A DNA stretch of 22,220 bases from a virus: positions 1 to 22,220 of IMG/VR virus record IMGVR_UViG_3300027973_000239; one strand, 5' to 3'. The notes below the pieces were generated by a model. That model made no database searches and was not told the origin of the DNA. It worked only from the letters and a program-made list of their open reading frames with translations. Numbering within the stretch: the stretch's first letter is position 1; every line of letters begins with the position of its first letter. Shown here one piece after another: positions 1 through 8,201 of this stretch. The position numbers and the translations under genes were made by a program.

Positions 1-1
1 T

Positions 2-3000
2 TATTCAAAAAAAGTTATTGTAAGTAGTGATAATTATATTATTGACGGACATCATAGATGGTATTACTCTTCAATGAATGATTTACCTGTTGATATAACT
101 AAAATAGATTTACCAATACAAGAGGCATTAAGCTATATTGGTCAATTAGATTTTATTGAACAAGATGAAATAGGTAAAATAAAACAGCAGAAAGCTATAA
201 AGTCAGAGCCTGTTGCTGGAAATAAATTATTTAATGAGCCATTAAAAGAGGCAGGTGATATCGCTGAGTCGTACATGAAGTCAATAGGAAAAGAATACGT
301 TCCTGTTGAAAAAATAACAAAGCTAGACGAAGGCCTATCTAAAAGAATTTCTGACGCTTACGATCAAATGAAAAATGATCCTACCGACCCAAAAGTAAAA
401 GCCGCTTATGAGGCAATGGCCAAGGAGACGTTAGATCAGTATGACGCTATATTATCAAAAGGATACAAGGTAGAGATAAATAATAACGAGCCATACTCTT
501 CTTCTGATGACATGATAAAGGATCTTAGAGATAATAGCAAAATGAATATATTCTCTACAGAGTCTGGATTTGGTGATGAAGCGATAACTGATAAACAAAG
601 AAAAGAAAATATATTGCTTAGAGATTCTGGTAGAAAGGATGCTAATGGAAAGGTATTATTAGTAAACGATGTATTTAGATTTGTACATGATTTCTTTGGT
701 CATGCTAAACTAGGAAATAGTTTTGGGCCAATAGGAGAGGAAAATGCGTGGAGGGTTCACTCTGAGATGTATTCACCAGAAGCTAAAAAAGCTATGACAT
801 CTGAGACCAGAGGTCAAAATAGTTTTGTCAATTTTAGCGGTGTTAATGACGCTGTATTTAAAAAGAGAGACAAGGCAAGAGAGCTACGAAAGGAAGGTAA
901 AATAGATCAGGCCAACCAGATGGTTGAAGAGGTGTACGAGGAAATGAAATTTGCTGATCAAAAGGTAGGCATATTGCCTAGTTTTGCGATTGAAGAAGGT
1001 TCACCATCCAAAATAAAACAGCAGAAGACTCCACAAGAAACAAGAATGGACAAGGAGTCTGAGGTTGTATTCAAGAAGTCAATGGACCGTGGAACAACTT
1101 GGGCCAAAGCTACTCAGAATGCACTAGAATACATACAGAAGTCAAAGTGGTATCAAGAGGCAACAGATATAGAAAGAGAGCAGAAGGTAAGAGACTTTAA
1201 AGAATCTAAAAAACAGAAACTAAAGAAGGCACCATCCGTATCTAAGGTACTAGGTAAACCTAAACCAAATATGGTTACAGTTAACGAGGCGGCTGCATTT
1301 AAAGATCAACTAAGACTAGAGGCCAAGGCAGCCAGAGAGGCTAAGGCTGACCTTAACTCAAAAAGAAAGTCATTGTCTGATGCCATCAAGGGGATGGTCA
1401 AGCTTGGAAAATTAAAGGTTAGCCAAGCGTCCACAATCATCAAGAGAGTTAGTCAAGTAAACCTTGACAACCCAGTTATGGTTGACAGACTTATCGACTA
1501 CGCAGCCAAGGTATTTGAGAGGGCAGACTATCAAGAAAGATTAGACAATGCATTCTCTTACAGAAGAGCTATCAAAAAATTATTAAAGTCAGACAATCAG
1601 GCACAGGTTGTAGGAATGGCCAATGAGTTTGCAAAGATAGACCCATCTATGGTTGAAAATATAGATGACTATATAGCTATGGCTGAGATAGTTAAGAACG
1701 CAGTAGCTCCGTCAAAGATAAAAGGACTAGACGTGGTACTTAAAGAATCTGCAAACATAGAGGCGGTATCAAACTTTTCAAAGGATGCACTTGAAAAACA
1801 AGAGCAGCAACTAAAGGCTGAGCTGTTGGCTATTAATAATGACCTATTACAATCTGGTGTTATATCTGGTAATATGACAATAAAAGAGATACAAGAGATT
1901 TTAAATGCGATCAAGGATCCAGAGTATAAGATGGATAGCCAAGAAAAGGAGAGATACATTAGATCTTATCTGTCAAAAAGATTTGAATCACTGGCATCAA
2001 TAGTTACAGAAATTATAAAGACTAATCAAAATCCACTAACTGGAGAACAGGTAGCTATAACAGTTAAAGATAGAGCTATAATATCAGATTTATTGGATGT
2101 TGACATGTCAGAGATGTCTATTAGAGATGCTATATTTGCTGTCGAGGCAATGGATAACTTTGTCAATAACGGAATCACTAGCAAGCTAGAGGGAGCGTTG
2201 TCTGCATACAAGGGGCAAGTTGGCCTTAAACAAGAGATAAAGTCTGGTAAGGTTGCTAGAGCATTAAGGCTTTACTTTAGTAAAAAAATAGGCAGGTATT
2301 TTGCAACTGAGTTCACACCTCTTCCACTAATGATGGAGAGGATGTTTAGTGGAGTTAAAAGTGGGATAAGTGTGATGAGGTCCATGGGACTTGATCTTGT
2401 TATTAACGGTGTTAATAAGGCGAACTATCTACACAATAAGATAATAAATGAGTACTACGAAAAGTTTATAAAGAATAGTAAGACATTCCATAACCCTGAA
2501 AATATATACGAAAGGGGCATGCTGTCATTCTTAAAAAGAAATGTTACTGGTTCATTAGAAGAAATGAAGGCAGAAACAAGCAGAAGAATTAAGATGATAG
2601 AGGAAAGTATTGCTACCCTAATGAATGATGGAGATGAAACACAAAAAGCTATGGCAGAAATTTATCAAAAGGTATTTGATAAGTTAGATGTAAGTTCTGG
2701 AGATATAAACGTGATCGACTCAAGGGCATCAAAGGAAAATAGAGATGCCGTTGACTGGTGGGTTGACCAGTGGTCCAAACACTATCAAGACCTTCACGAT
2801 GTTAGTTTGTCTGTATATAACTATGACCTAGGTAGTGATATTAACTATACCCCAGACAGATACAAGACAATAAAGACTGAATCATTTGATCAATCATTAA
2901 CAGAAAGAAACTCATCATTCTTAATCAACATGGACCACATGACAGATAAGGGTCAAACAGGAGTGTTGATGCAAGCAAACAGGCCAAAGGTTATGCCAGA

Positions 3001-4828
3001 GGGTAGGTACATAAGCCTTGATTTTGATACAAACAACTCAAGCTCGTTGAAGGGTGCACTGGTAGATATAAATACAGCAGCTGGTATAAGACAGGTAGAT
3101 GGATTCTTAAATTCAAAATTATTGAGTAAGCTAATACCTATATCTGAAGATAGAGCTGTACTAATACAAAGAACAAATAGATACATAAGAAGAGCCAAGG
3201 GGAAAATATTTATTCCTACAGATTTGTATAAGGATGTAGATGCTGTTCTTAATTTTGCCGCTAGCCTTGGTGTTGGTAAGGCACTAGGTGGCGTACTACA
3301 GTCAGTAAAACAAACAATACCTATCGCAATAAGCACAGCTATAAATACTGGAAAGTTTAACATGTCTAGCTTTGAGTTCAATGAGTGGCTAAACAAGACT
3401 GGTATGCCAATATCAAATAGAGGTATTGAGTCACTATCTACGATAGAGTCTATGGACAGAAGAATGGAAGCCAAAGGGACCAAGGTTAGGGACTCACTAA
3501 AGTGGATTCAAGAAAAACAACAGCTGTATGTAAAGTGGTTCTTATCAAAGCCAGATGTATTTATTGCAAGGTCTGGATTCCAGTCATACTACTTACAATA
3601 CATGGGAGAGAGTTCTATTGACTGGGCTAATCATGAACCAAATCAAGATGCATTAAACTATGCTCAGGCTATGGTTGACAGACAACAAAATATATCAGAC
3701 CCAATGCTTGGTGGAGAATTCTTAACTGCTGAAGACGGTATGAAGAGAATGGCTAAAAAAATATTATTCCCATTTGCTTCTTTTGGATTAAATCAAAAGG
3801 CTAGGTTAAATTCAGATATAATAAGTATATTCTCCAAGACAACTAGTACTGAAGATCGAAAAATTGCAAGAAAATCAGCTGCTGCTACATTAGCGGAGAT
3901 GGTTGCGTATAGGGCAATATCTATTGGTATTGGTTATGGTTTCTATAAGGCTGCTGCTGCAATAGTTTCGGGACTTATTGGTGATGATGACGATGACGAC
4001 AAGGAGAACGACAAGAAATGGCTTGAAAGTTCGACAAAGTTCCCTGTTAAGTCAATGATAAATGATATGTTTTCTCCTATTCAAATGACAGATAGATATG
4101 TTACAATGTCTACTGACTATTTACTATCTCTTACTACTGGAGACACTGAAGCTGAACTAGATGAACTAGTTAAACAAGAAAACGAAATAAGATCGTTAAA
4201 GGATCAAGATCCAATGACAGAGAGACAGGAAGAAAAGTTCAGACAAGAAACAAAGAATAAAAGTTTGTATCAGGTTGGAAGCAAGTATGATGATAATTAT
4301 GGATTAGGTATGATATCAATCGCATCAGATCTATATAAGAAAATATACGATGACTATAGCCTAGCTACTACTGGAGAATTTGAGGATGACTACAAGGGAA
4401 ACATAACCATAAAGAGGATTAGACCTGTAGAGCAAGACTTAATGAAGAATACTCTTTACTTCTCTACGCTATTTGCGATGGGTATACTTCCAAAAGAGTC
4501 AGACCAAATGGTTACAAAGGTTGTTAGTATGATTAAAAAGAATGCCATGTCTGAGTCAGAATATGAAAAGTATGAAGACTTTAAGAAAGAGTTTAAACGT
4601 GAGCCTTCTCCATTTGAGATGGGAATGATTAAGTCTGACAAGAAGTATGACTATATATCTAAAGATATTGACTGGGTAAACAGAGGAGGTGGATTAACAT
4701 TAGATCAAGGTAGAGAGTATGTTAAGCTATTAAATATAATGGGAGAGGTTAATAGTAGTACATTGCTTGAAATAAAGGCAGGAAAGACAGCAGATCAGAT
4801 ATCTAAGTCCATGAGGGCAAAGTTATAG
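2..4828 (+). CDS. Giant polyvalent/virion-type phage protein, 5' end cut by window edge
   Basis: The frame is open to the left edge: codons before the first ATG (position 74) read ...IIDGHHRWYYSS, so the true start lies outside and the ATG at 74 is internal. The IDGHHRW stretch resembles the conserved core of ParB-like nuclease domains. Numbering from that ATG, residues about 40-313 form a second module with HDFFGH at 205-210 and HSEMYSPEA just after, a pattern I recall from large phage polyvalent proteins. Residues about 390-740 are charged and helical. The C-terminal half (about 740-1584) has a hydrophobic segment near 1278-1303 followed by an acidic DDDDDD run. At least 1,608 residues are visible. 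Such giant proteins are thought to be packaged in the virion and injected with the DNA; that role is inferred here. It could instead be an internal virion protein without enzymatic activity. Confidence 0.85.
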   Translation, partial: YSKKVIVSSDNYIIDGHHRWYYSSMNDLPVDITKIDLPIQEALSYIGQLDFIEQDEIGKIKQQKAIKSEPVAGNKLFNEPLKEAGDIAESYMKSIGKEYVPVEKITKLDEGLSKRISDAYDQMKNDPTDPKVKAAYEAMAKETLDQYDAILSKGYKVEINNNEPYSSSDDMIKDLRDNSKMNIFSTESGFGDEAITDKQRKENILLRDSGRKDANGKVLLVNDVFRFVHDFFGHAKLGNSFGPIGEENAWRVHSEMYSPEAKKAMTSETRGQNSFVNFSGVNDAVFKKRDKARELRKEGKIDQANQMVEEVYEEMKFADQKVGILPSFAIEEGSPSKIKQQKTPQETRMDKESEVVFKKSMDRGTTWAKATQNALEYIQKSKWYQEATDIEREQKVRDFKESKKQKLKKAPSVSKVLGKPKPNMVTVNEAAAFKDQLRLEAKAAREAKADLNSKRKSLSDAIKGMVKLGKLKVSQASTIIKRVSQVNLDNPVMVDRLIDYAAKVFERADYQERLDNAFSYRRAIKKLLKSDNQAQVVGMANEFAKIDPSMVENIDDYIAMAEIVKNAVAPSKIKGLDVVLKESANIEAVSNFSKDALEKQEQQLKAELLAINNDLLQSGVISGNMTIKEIQEILNAIKDPEYKMDSQEKERYIRSYLSKRFESLASIVTEIIKTNQNPLTGEQVAITVKDRAIISDLLDVDMSEMSIRDAIFAVEAMDNFVNNGITSKLEGALSAYKGQVGLKQEIKSGKVARALRLYFSKKIGRYFATEFTPLPLMMERMFSGVKSGISVMRSMGLDLVINGVNKANYLHNKIINEYYEKFIKNSKTFHNPENIYERGMLSFLKRNVTGSLEEMKAETSRRIKMIEESIATLMNDGDETQKAMAEIYQKVFDKLDVSSGDINVIDSRASKENRDAVDWWVDQWSKHYQDLHDVSLSVYNYDLGSDINYTPDRYKTIKTESFDQSLTERNSSFLINMDHMTDKGQTGVLMQANRPKVMPEGRYISLDFDTNNSSSLKGALVDINTAAGIRQVDGFLNSKLLSKLIPISEDRAVLIQRTNRYIRRAKGKIFIPTDLYKDVDAVLNFAASLGVGKALGGVLQSVKQTIPIAISTAINTGKFNMSSFEFNEWLNKTGMPISNRGIESLSTIESMDRRMEAKGTKVRDSLKWIQEKQQLYVKWFLSKPDVFIARSGFQSYYLQYMGESSIDWANHEPNQDALNYAQAMVDRQQNISDPMLGGEFLTAEDGMKRMAKKILFPFASFGLNQKARLNSDIISIFSKTTSTEDRKIARKSAAATLAEMVAYRAISIGIGYGFYKAAAAIVSGLIGDDDDDDKENDKKWLESSTKFPVKSMINDMFSPIQMTDRYVTMSTDYLLSLTTGDTEAELDELVKQENEIRSLKDQDPMTERQEEKFRQETKNKSLYQVGSKYDDNYGLGMISIASDLYKKIYDDYSLATTGEFEDDYKGNITIKRIRPVEQDLMKNTLYFSTLFAMGILPKESDQMVTKVVSMIKKNAMSESEYEKYEDFKKEFKREPSPFEMGMIKSDKKYDYISKDIDWVNRGGGLTLDQGREYVKLLNIMGEVNSSTLLEIKAGKTADQISKSMRAKL

Positions 4829-4965
4829 CACCAGTGCACCATGTCAACTTGACGCTGTATAAAGAATGGATGGTAAGAGATCTCAATACGAACTCTTACG
4901 TTCTTCTTTTTATATATGTAGTCCTCGACTACGGCACACATTGCCTCTAGTGTTATATTTTCCAT
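4795..4965 (-). CDS. Hidden 56-aa protein, antisense to the end of the giant gene
   Basis: A 56-codon frame starts MENITLEAMC and ends ALMDLDI. The composition is protein-like (central KKKNVRVRIEISYHPFF), whereas the competing plus-strand reading of the same stretch is not. A good minus-strand promoter sits directly upstream: TACATTTG at 4976-4969 with TTTG 20 bp further up, leaving only three bases before the ATG, so the mRNA would be leaderless. The gene runs convergent with the giant gene and overlaps its last 34 bases, stopping inside it. No function is recognised. The promoter is the main support for it being real. Confidence 0.65.
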   Translation of the reverse strand: MENITLEAMCAVVEDYIYKKKNVRVRIEISYHPFFIQRQVDMVHWCYNFALMDLDI

Positions 4966-4968
4966 ACA

Positions 4969-5000
4969 CAAATGTACCTTTTTTTAAAATTACTAACAAA
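4969..5000 (-). promoter_or_regulatory. Bacteroidota-type promoter for the 56-aa gene
   Basis: On the minus strand a -33 TTTG (5000-4997) is followed after exactly 20 bp by the -7 box TACATTTG (4976-4969), matching TTTG-N20-TAnnTTTG. The ATG at 4965 is three bases past the box, so the predicted transcript starts at or very near the start codon. Confidence 0.7.
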
Positions 5001-5012
5001 AAAAATATACTG

Positions 5013-5020
5013 TATCTTTG
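5013..5020 (+). promoter_or_regulatory. Bacteroidota -7 promoter box for the 212-aa gene
   Basis: TATCTTTG matches TAnnTTTG and lies five bases before the ATG at 5026. No clear -33 TTG is visible at the usual distance; the upstream DNA is T- and A-rich. The box decides the start: the longer frame beginning at 4972 would run through the promoter. The mRNA is probably leaderless. Confidence 0.65.
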
Positions 5021-5025
5021 TAGAT

Positions 5026-5664
5026 ATGGCATATTTAAATTCAAACATTCCTACTATAACTTGTTTTATAAGAAATGAATTCTTATTTAATAATGAACAG
5101 GGTCACGGTGAGCATACTTTAGCTGACGTGCATTCAGTTGCATCTATACAAAAGAGGGTGCCATTATTTGAAGCATTTTTAGAGAATGGAGTTAACTGGA
5201 CGAGAAGACCTATAAACGCATTTTGTTGGAAAAAAGACGCTGAGATTTTGCCACTTACAGAGCATGTGTATTGGGATTGTTTTTCTTCTTATATAGACGT
5301 GCAGGTAAGAGAAAGAATGTTTGGATTACGTGCAGATTTAATTTCTATAACAAAAGTTAAGAGGCAGGGTACATATATGTTTACCCTTGATTGGTCACAT
5401 GAAAATAGAAACATGTTAGACACTAACTTTTCTGAAACACCTGAGCATAAATGTGGTCACGTATTTAAAATGGATAATGGTAATTACTTTATCTATCCTA
5501 ATAATAGAATAATTTGGGCAGACAAGTCATGGACTTTTAATAGAATAGACAAGAACCCAGGATATAAAATTGACATGAACATATACTCAGTAGAGAATGA
5601 TAACCAATATGAAACTGATTATAGTTATATTACAGAGTTTAATGAAAATAAAGACAATGGCTGA
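5026..5664 (+). CDS. Conserved phage protein of unknown function (212 aa)
   Basis: Begins MAYLNSNIPTITCFIRNEFL and continues with GHGEHTLADVHSV, PINAFCWKKDAE, YMFTLDWSHENRN and HKCGHVFKMDNGNYFIYPNNR. I recognise this from many tailed phages, where it often sits next to the small basic DUF6321-like protein, as here; no function is known to me. The late CGHVF...NGNYFIYPNNRIIW stretch looks like beta strands, and the several His and Cys could bind a metal. The start at 5026 is chosen because a promoter box lies just upstream and because family members start MAYLN. The 3' end overlaps the next gene by eight bases, suggesting coupled translation. Confidence 0.8.
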   Translation: MAYLNSNIPTITCFIRNEFLFNNEQGHGEHTLADVHSVASIQKRVPLFEAFLENGVNWTRRPINAFCWKKDAEILPLTEHVYWDCFSSYIDVQVRERMFGLRADLISITKVKRQGTYMFTLDWSHENRNMLDTNFSETPEHKCGHVFKMDNGNYFIYPNNRIIWADKSWTFNRIDKNPGYKIDMNIYSVENDNQYETDYSYITEFNENKDNG

Positions 5665-5944
5665 ACAAAAAAAAATGAAGACTGCTGCGTGGACACGCAG
5701 TGCTGGTAAATCTAAGTCAGGTGGATTAAACGCTAAAGGCGTGGCGAGTTATAGAGCAGACAACCCTGGAAGCAAACTTAAGATGGCAGTAACTACTCCT
5801 CCATCTAAAATTAAACCAGGGAGCAAGGACGAAAAAAGAAGAAAAAGCTTTTGCGCTAGAATGTCTGGCATGCCAGGCCCTGCTAAAAAACCAAATGGTG
5901 AACCTACAAGAAAGACTCTTGCATTAAAAAAATGGAACTGTTAA
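5657..5944 (+). CDS. DUF6321-like small basic phage protein (95 aa)
   Basis: Starts MAEQKKMKTAAWTRSAGKSK and carries the family signatures WTRSAGKSKSGGLNAKG near the N-terminus and RRKSFCARMSGMPGP plus PTRKTLALKKWNC at the C-terminus. It is rich in Lys and Arg, so nucleic acid binding is plausible but unproven. The ATG at 5657 lies inside the last codons of the preceding gene (eight-base overlap); a longer in-frame upstream extension lies entirely in the previous gene and is unlikely to be translated. This is the last plus-strand gene before the convergent terminator region. Confidence 0.85.
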   Translation: MAEQKKMKTAAWTRSAGKSKSGGLNAKGVASYRADNPGSKLKMAVTTPPSKIKPGSKDEKRRKSFCARMSGMPGPAKKPNGEPTRKTLALKKWNC

Positions 5945-5998
5945 GGCAAAATATAGTTTACAAAAAGTAGCCAATATGTTAGCTATATTATACATTAT

Positions 5999-6024
5999 GC
6001 CATCATTATGGCTATTATGATGGC
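5999..6024 (+). terminator. Hairpin after the plus-strand genes
   Basis: Perfect 8-bp inverted repeat GCCATCAT / ATGATGGC with a 10-base loop, 55 bases past the last plus-strand stop, followed by T-rich repeats. No uninterrupted U-tract directly abuts the stem, so it is a probable rather than classic intrinsic terminator. Confidence 0.5.
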
Positions 6025-6028
6025 TATA

Positions 6029-6064
6029 ACCAACCTTTTTACCAACCTTTTTACCAACCTTATT
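6029..6064. repeat. Three tandem copies of a 12-bp unit
   Basis: ACCAACCTTTTT occurs at 6029-6040 and 6041-6052, with a third slightly changed copy (ACCAACCTTATT) at 6053-6064. It sits between two hairpins in the gap between convergent genes. On the plus strand each copy supplies a T5 tract, so it may give stepwise termination; alternatively it may be a protein-binding array. Confidence 0.8.
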
Positions 6065-6086
6065 CTGGAAAAATTCATGCAAATAA

Positions 6087-6110
6087 ACGGTAATCGTCCG
6101 ATTATACCGT
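6087..6110 (-). terminator. Hairpin ending the minus-strand transcript
   Basis: ACGGTAATCG at 6087-6096 pairs with 6099-6110 except for a two-base bulge and a two-base loop. On the minus strand it lies about 40 bases past the stop of the metallophosphoesterase gene and is followed by TTTATTTG, which suits a weak intrinsic terminator. It may work on both strands. Confidence 0.5.
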
Positions 6111-6150
6111 AAAATTTTGTCACAAATCTTGGCATTAATTATGATTTTGA

Positions 6151-7254
6151 TTAAAATAGGTGCGTGAGTCTGGCCACCTGGCCGTGCTCCTTGTGGTGTA
6201 TGAATGCCTCGACCGCCTGTGGTGAATGCTGATACCCGTTACGGTGGTGCCAACTATCAGTGCCAGAGGGGCTACGCAAAGTTTCAACATTTACAGACAT
6301 GAAATCTTTCGAGCTCTTGTGGTGAACATGGTGCCCATAAATATATCTGTGCCTGCACTCGTGCCATGACGAACCAGACTCATGCGCCATAAGCAGTGGA
6401 AGGTTGGCAATCTTAGCACCATCCATGTGGGTTGATCCGATTAGGTTCTCACCATACACAGAGTACTTTCTGTGTCTCATGTCATTATTAAATGTGACAT
6501 TTTTTGATTTAATGAACCAAGCCTCAACGCATTGTAGTAGCATGAAACCAGACATGAAGTCATGGTTGCTTGGGTTATACACGACCTCAACGTCTGCAAT
6601 AGCAGACAGTGTCTCAATTATCTCTACAAGTAACTTCTTTGCTGTTACAAAGTTCTCGTACCACATGCCGTCAGTGTCCTGTGGAGTGCCTGATGTGGTA
6701 CCTCTCTTTGGATTGTCAATGTGTAGTATGTCGTTTCCAGTGATGAATATTATCTTGTCTATATTAAATCCACTAGACTTATTTAGTATGCCCTGTAGTC
6801 CCTCCTTAACCCTCTGAACTGCTATCTGAGAGTTGTAGTCCTCACCAGTCTCAAAAGACGAGCATAGCTTACCTATGTGTATGTCAGCTGGATCAAACAC
6901 TAGGCAGTGACCGTCCTTAATCTTCTCCCTCTTTATTTTTTTATAGTTAGGTGCCCAAGTCTTTACCTCTTCAATTAATTCACTTTGAAATTGATCAAGG
7001 TCTACCTTGTTGGATGCGTTTATTGAGAACTGCTTACCCTTGTACCAATAATAATTTACTGTCGCTGGATCAATACCGACCTCATTACATTCAGCATATA
7101 AGGCTCTGTTTTTAATGTAAGTAGAAATGCCTTTTCTTAGGGTATCGTTATGTTCAATTCTGAATTCTTTTGATATCAACTTAGATATCTCTGTCTTGTT
7201 TTTTTGACCGCCATTAAATAATTCAATAGCTCTGTCATAATAAGTAGTTTTCAT
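6151..7254 (-). CDS. Calcineurin-like metallophosphoesterase (367 aa)
   Basis: The metal-binding motifs of the family appear in order: DPADIHIGKL (D124, H126), TGNDIL (173-175), NPSNHD (N230, H231, D232), a later His (H276) and GHHVH (307-311). The usual GNHD is SNHD here. Residues 1-110 precede the enzyme domain; TEISKLISKEF near 21-31 looks like a helix-turn-helix, so the protein may bind DNA as well as hydrolyse phosphodiesters. Similar proteins are common in phages, sometimes near replication genes; the substrate is unknown. It is the last gene of the minus-strand array and its start overlaps the end of the upstream 56-aa gene by 20 bases. Confidence 0.88.
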   Translation of the reverse strand: MKTTYYDRAIELFNGGQKNKTEISKLISKEFRIEHNDTLRKGISTYIKNRALYAECNEVGIDPATVNYYWYKGKQFSINASNKVDLDQFQSELIEEVKTWAPNYKKIKREKIKDGHCLVFDPADIHIGKLCSSFETGEDYNSQIAVQRVKEGLQGILNKSSGFNIDKIIFITGNDILHIDNPKRGTTSGTPQDTDGMWYENFVTAKKLLVEIIETLSAIADVEVVYNPSNHDFMSGFMLLQCVEAWFIKSKNVTFNNDMRHRKYSVYGENLIGSTHMDGAKIANLPLLMAHESGSSWHECRHRYIYGHHVHHKSSKDFMSVNVETLRSPSGTDSWHHRNGYQHSPQAVEAFIHHKEHGQVARLTHLF

Positions 7255-7405
7255 GTGTTTTTTGGAGGTCCTTTAGGACTTTAATTAAATTTAAAATATT
7301 TGATTTTAATTCATCATCATTTTCATCCATAAGAGCTTCGTAAATATTATCAGTGAGTTCATTGATCTCTGACATCGTACTATTTACATAATTTACTATA
7401 CTCAT
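7235..7405 (-). CDS. Small acidic helical protein (56 aa)
   Basis: Reads MSIVNYVNSTMSEINELTDN...LKVLKDLQKTHENYLL-like helices, acidic in the middle (MDENDDEL). The ATG at 7405 is preferred over the one at 7468 because a TATATTTG promoter box lies at 7440-7433, between the two. It overlaps the metallophosphoesterase start by 20 bases, so the two are probably co-translated. No family recognised. Confidence 0.6.
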   Translation of the reverse strand: MSIVNYVNSTMSEINELTDNIYEALMDENDDELKSNILNLIKVLKDLQKTHENYLL

Positions 7406-7432
7406 ATATTTATTATTTAATATAAAGATTAG

Positions 7433-7440
7433 CAAATATA
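7433..7440 (-). promoter_or_regulatory. Candidate -7 promoter box (TATATTTG)
   Basis: On the minus strand TATATTTG matches TAnnTTTG and lies 27 bases before the ATG at 7405, in the short space between two minus-strand genes. No clear -33 TTG is visible and the DNA is very AT-rich, so a chance match is possible. Confidence 0.4.
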
Positions 7441-7448
7441 AATATAAA

Positions 7449-7703
7449 TTAATACTTATAAGACACATTTGATAAAAAAAATATATTTTTTATTTCATAT
7501 GTCATTGTGTATTTGTGTATATCATTTACTCTTGCTACATCTTCTATGGTACTAATAAATATTGGATTTAAGTTATTGTCTAAGGTTATTGGTTGTTTTT
7601 CAACAGTTCTGTGTACTCTAGATAGCTTGCTTGACTTAGATATTGGTAACAATGTGACACTAATATCTGCACAGTATACAGCTCTTAAAGGTCTAGTAAC
7701 CAT
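7449..7703 (-). CDS. Hypothetical protein (84 aa)
   Basis: Starts MVTRPLRAVYCADISVTLLP, mostly beta-like in composition, with an aromatic tail (FFLSNVSYKY). It begins 19 bases inside the end of the upstream 93-aa gene, in the same overlapping style as the neighbouring genes. No family recognised. Its position on the coding strand and the lack of another gene here support it. Confidence 0.6.
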   Translation of the reverse strand: MVTRPLRAVYCADISVTLLPISKSSKLSRVHRTVEKQPITLDNNLNPIFISTIEDVARVNDIHKYTMTYEIKNIFFLSNVSYKY

Positions 7704-7966
7704 TGCCTAAATATAGTGCCCATATTAACGACCTGTGTGTAGAATTCCATTAAATCTTCATCTGATTCATTAATAACTCTTTTGTTTAGTGAGTATCCCA
7801 TCTTGTCTACCTCTGCAATAAAGTCATTGCCAGATTTCTTTACCTGCCTGTTGTACAGGTGAGGATACTCATCCTTAACATCCTCCATGAAGTCCATCAT
7901 TACTGGTAAAATAGCTACCAAGCAGGCCAGCTTCTTCTCGTTGCTTATAGATTTTTTTTTCGTCAT
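7685..7966 (-). CDS. Hypothetical helical protein (93 aa)
   Basis: Starts MTKKKSISNEKKLACLVAIL, followed by MMDFMEDVKDEYPHLYNRQV and a helical C-terminus (DEDLMEFYTQVVNMGTIFRQ). It looks like a real folded helical protein but I do not recognise it. Its 5' end overlaps the HTH gene by 92 bases in another frame, an unusually long overlap, and its codons 3-5 lie in a run of nine A. A +1 shift there would join the upstream HTH protein to this frame; a sequencing indel in the A-run would look the same. Confidence 0.65.
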   Translation of the reverse strand: MTKKKSISNEKKLACLVAILPVMMDFMEDVKDEYPHLYNRQVKKSGNDFIAEVDKMGYSLNKRVINESDEDLMEFYTQVVNMGTIFRQWLLDL

Positions 7967-8201
7967 TGCTTAAATTTTTAAATGAATAGTTTTTTTCTGT
8001 TAACATTTCTTCTTCGGTAAAGTATGCCTGATCTTTATGTCCTAAAATAGCAACGCTTTTCTTTAGGGAAAAGAATGCATGTATTGACATAAAACTTATA
8101 CCTAACTTCTTTGCAATTTTTCGCATGCTATGTCCTAGCATGATAAGTTCTTTTATTTCATGGTACTTGTCAAGTATCAACTTCTCTTTTACCGTTCCCA
8201 T
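7875..8201 (-). CDS. HTH DNA-binding protein (108 aa)
   Basis: Residues 10-46 contain a helix-turn-helix of the type seen in small phage regulators and terminase-small-subunit-like proteins: YHEIKELIMLGHSMRKIAKK followed by LGISFMSIHAFF. The start is uncertain: ATGs at 8282, 8225 and 8201 are in frame. I chose 8201 (MGTVKEKL) because it minimises overlap with the nuclease gene that ends at 8170. The C-terminus (residues about 80-108) overlaps the next gene and may be replaced by it if frameshifting occurs at the A-run at 7960-7952. It is probably a DNA-binding regulator. Confidence 0.65.
   Translation of the reverse strand: MGTVKEKLILDKYHEIKELIMLGHSMRKIAKKLGISFMSIHAFFSLKKSVAILGHKDQAYFTEEEMLTEKNYSFKNLSNDEKKIYKQREEAGLLGSYFTSNDGLHGGC

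Noticed and set aside
504-540. CTGATGA on the plus strand in the giant gene
   Set aside because: No adjoining G-C stem and no GAA plus stem III; chance heptamer.
2953-3483. Minus-strand 176-codon frame within the giant gene
   Set aside because: A Ser/Leu/Ile-rich antisense shadow, with no promoter or start element.
4972-5025. Longer N-terminus for the 212-aa gene
   Set aside because: The extension would be translated from the promoter box itself, and the family begins at MAYLN.
4866-5078. Plus-strand 70-codon frame after the giant gene
   Set aside because: Its composition is not protein-like, it spans two promoter boxes, and the opposite strand offers a better gene with its own promoter.
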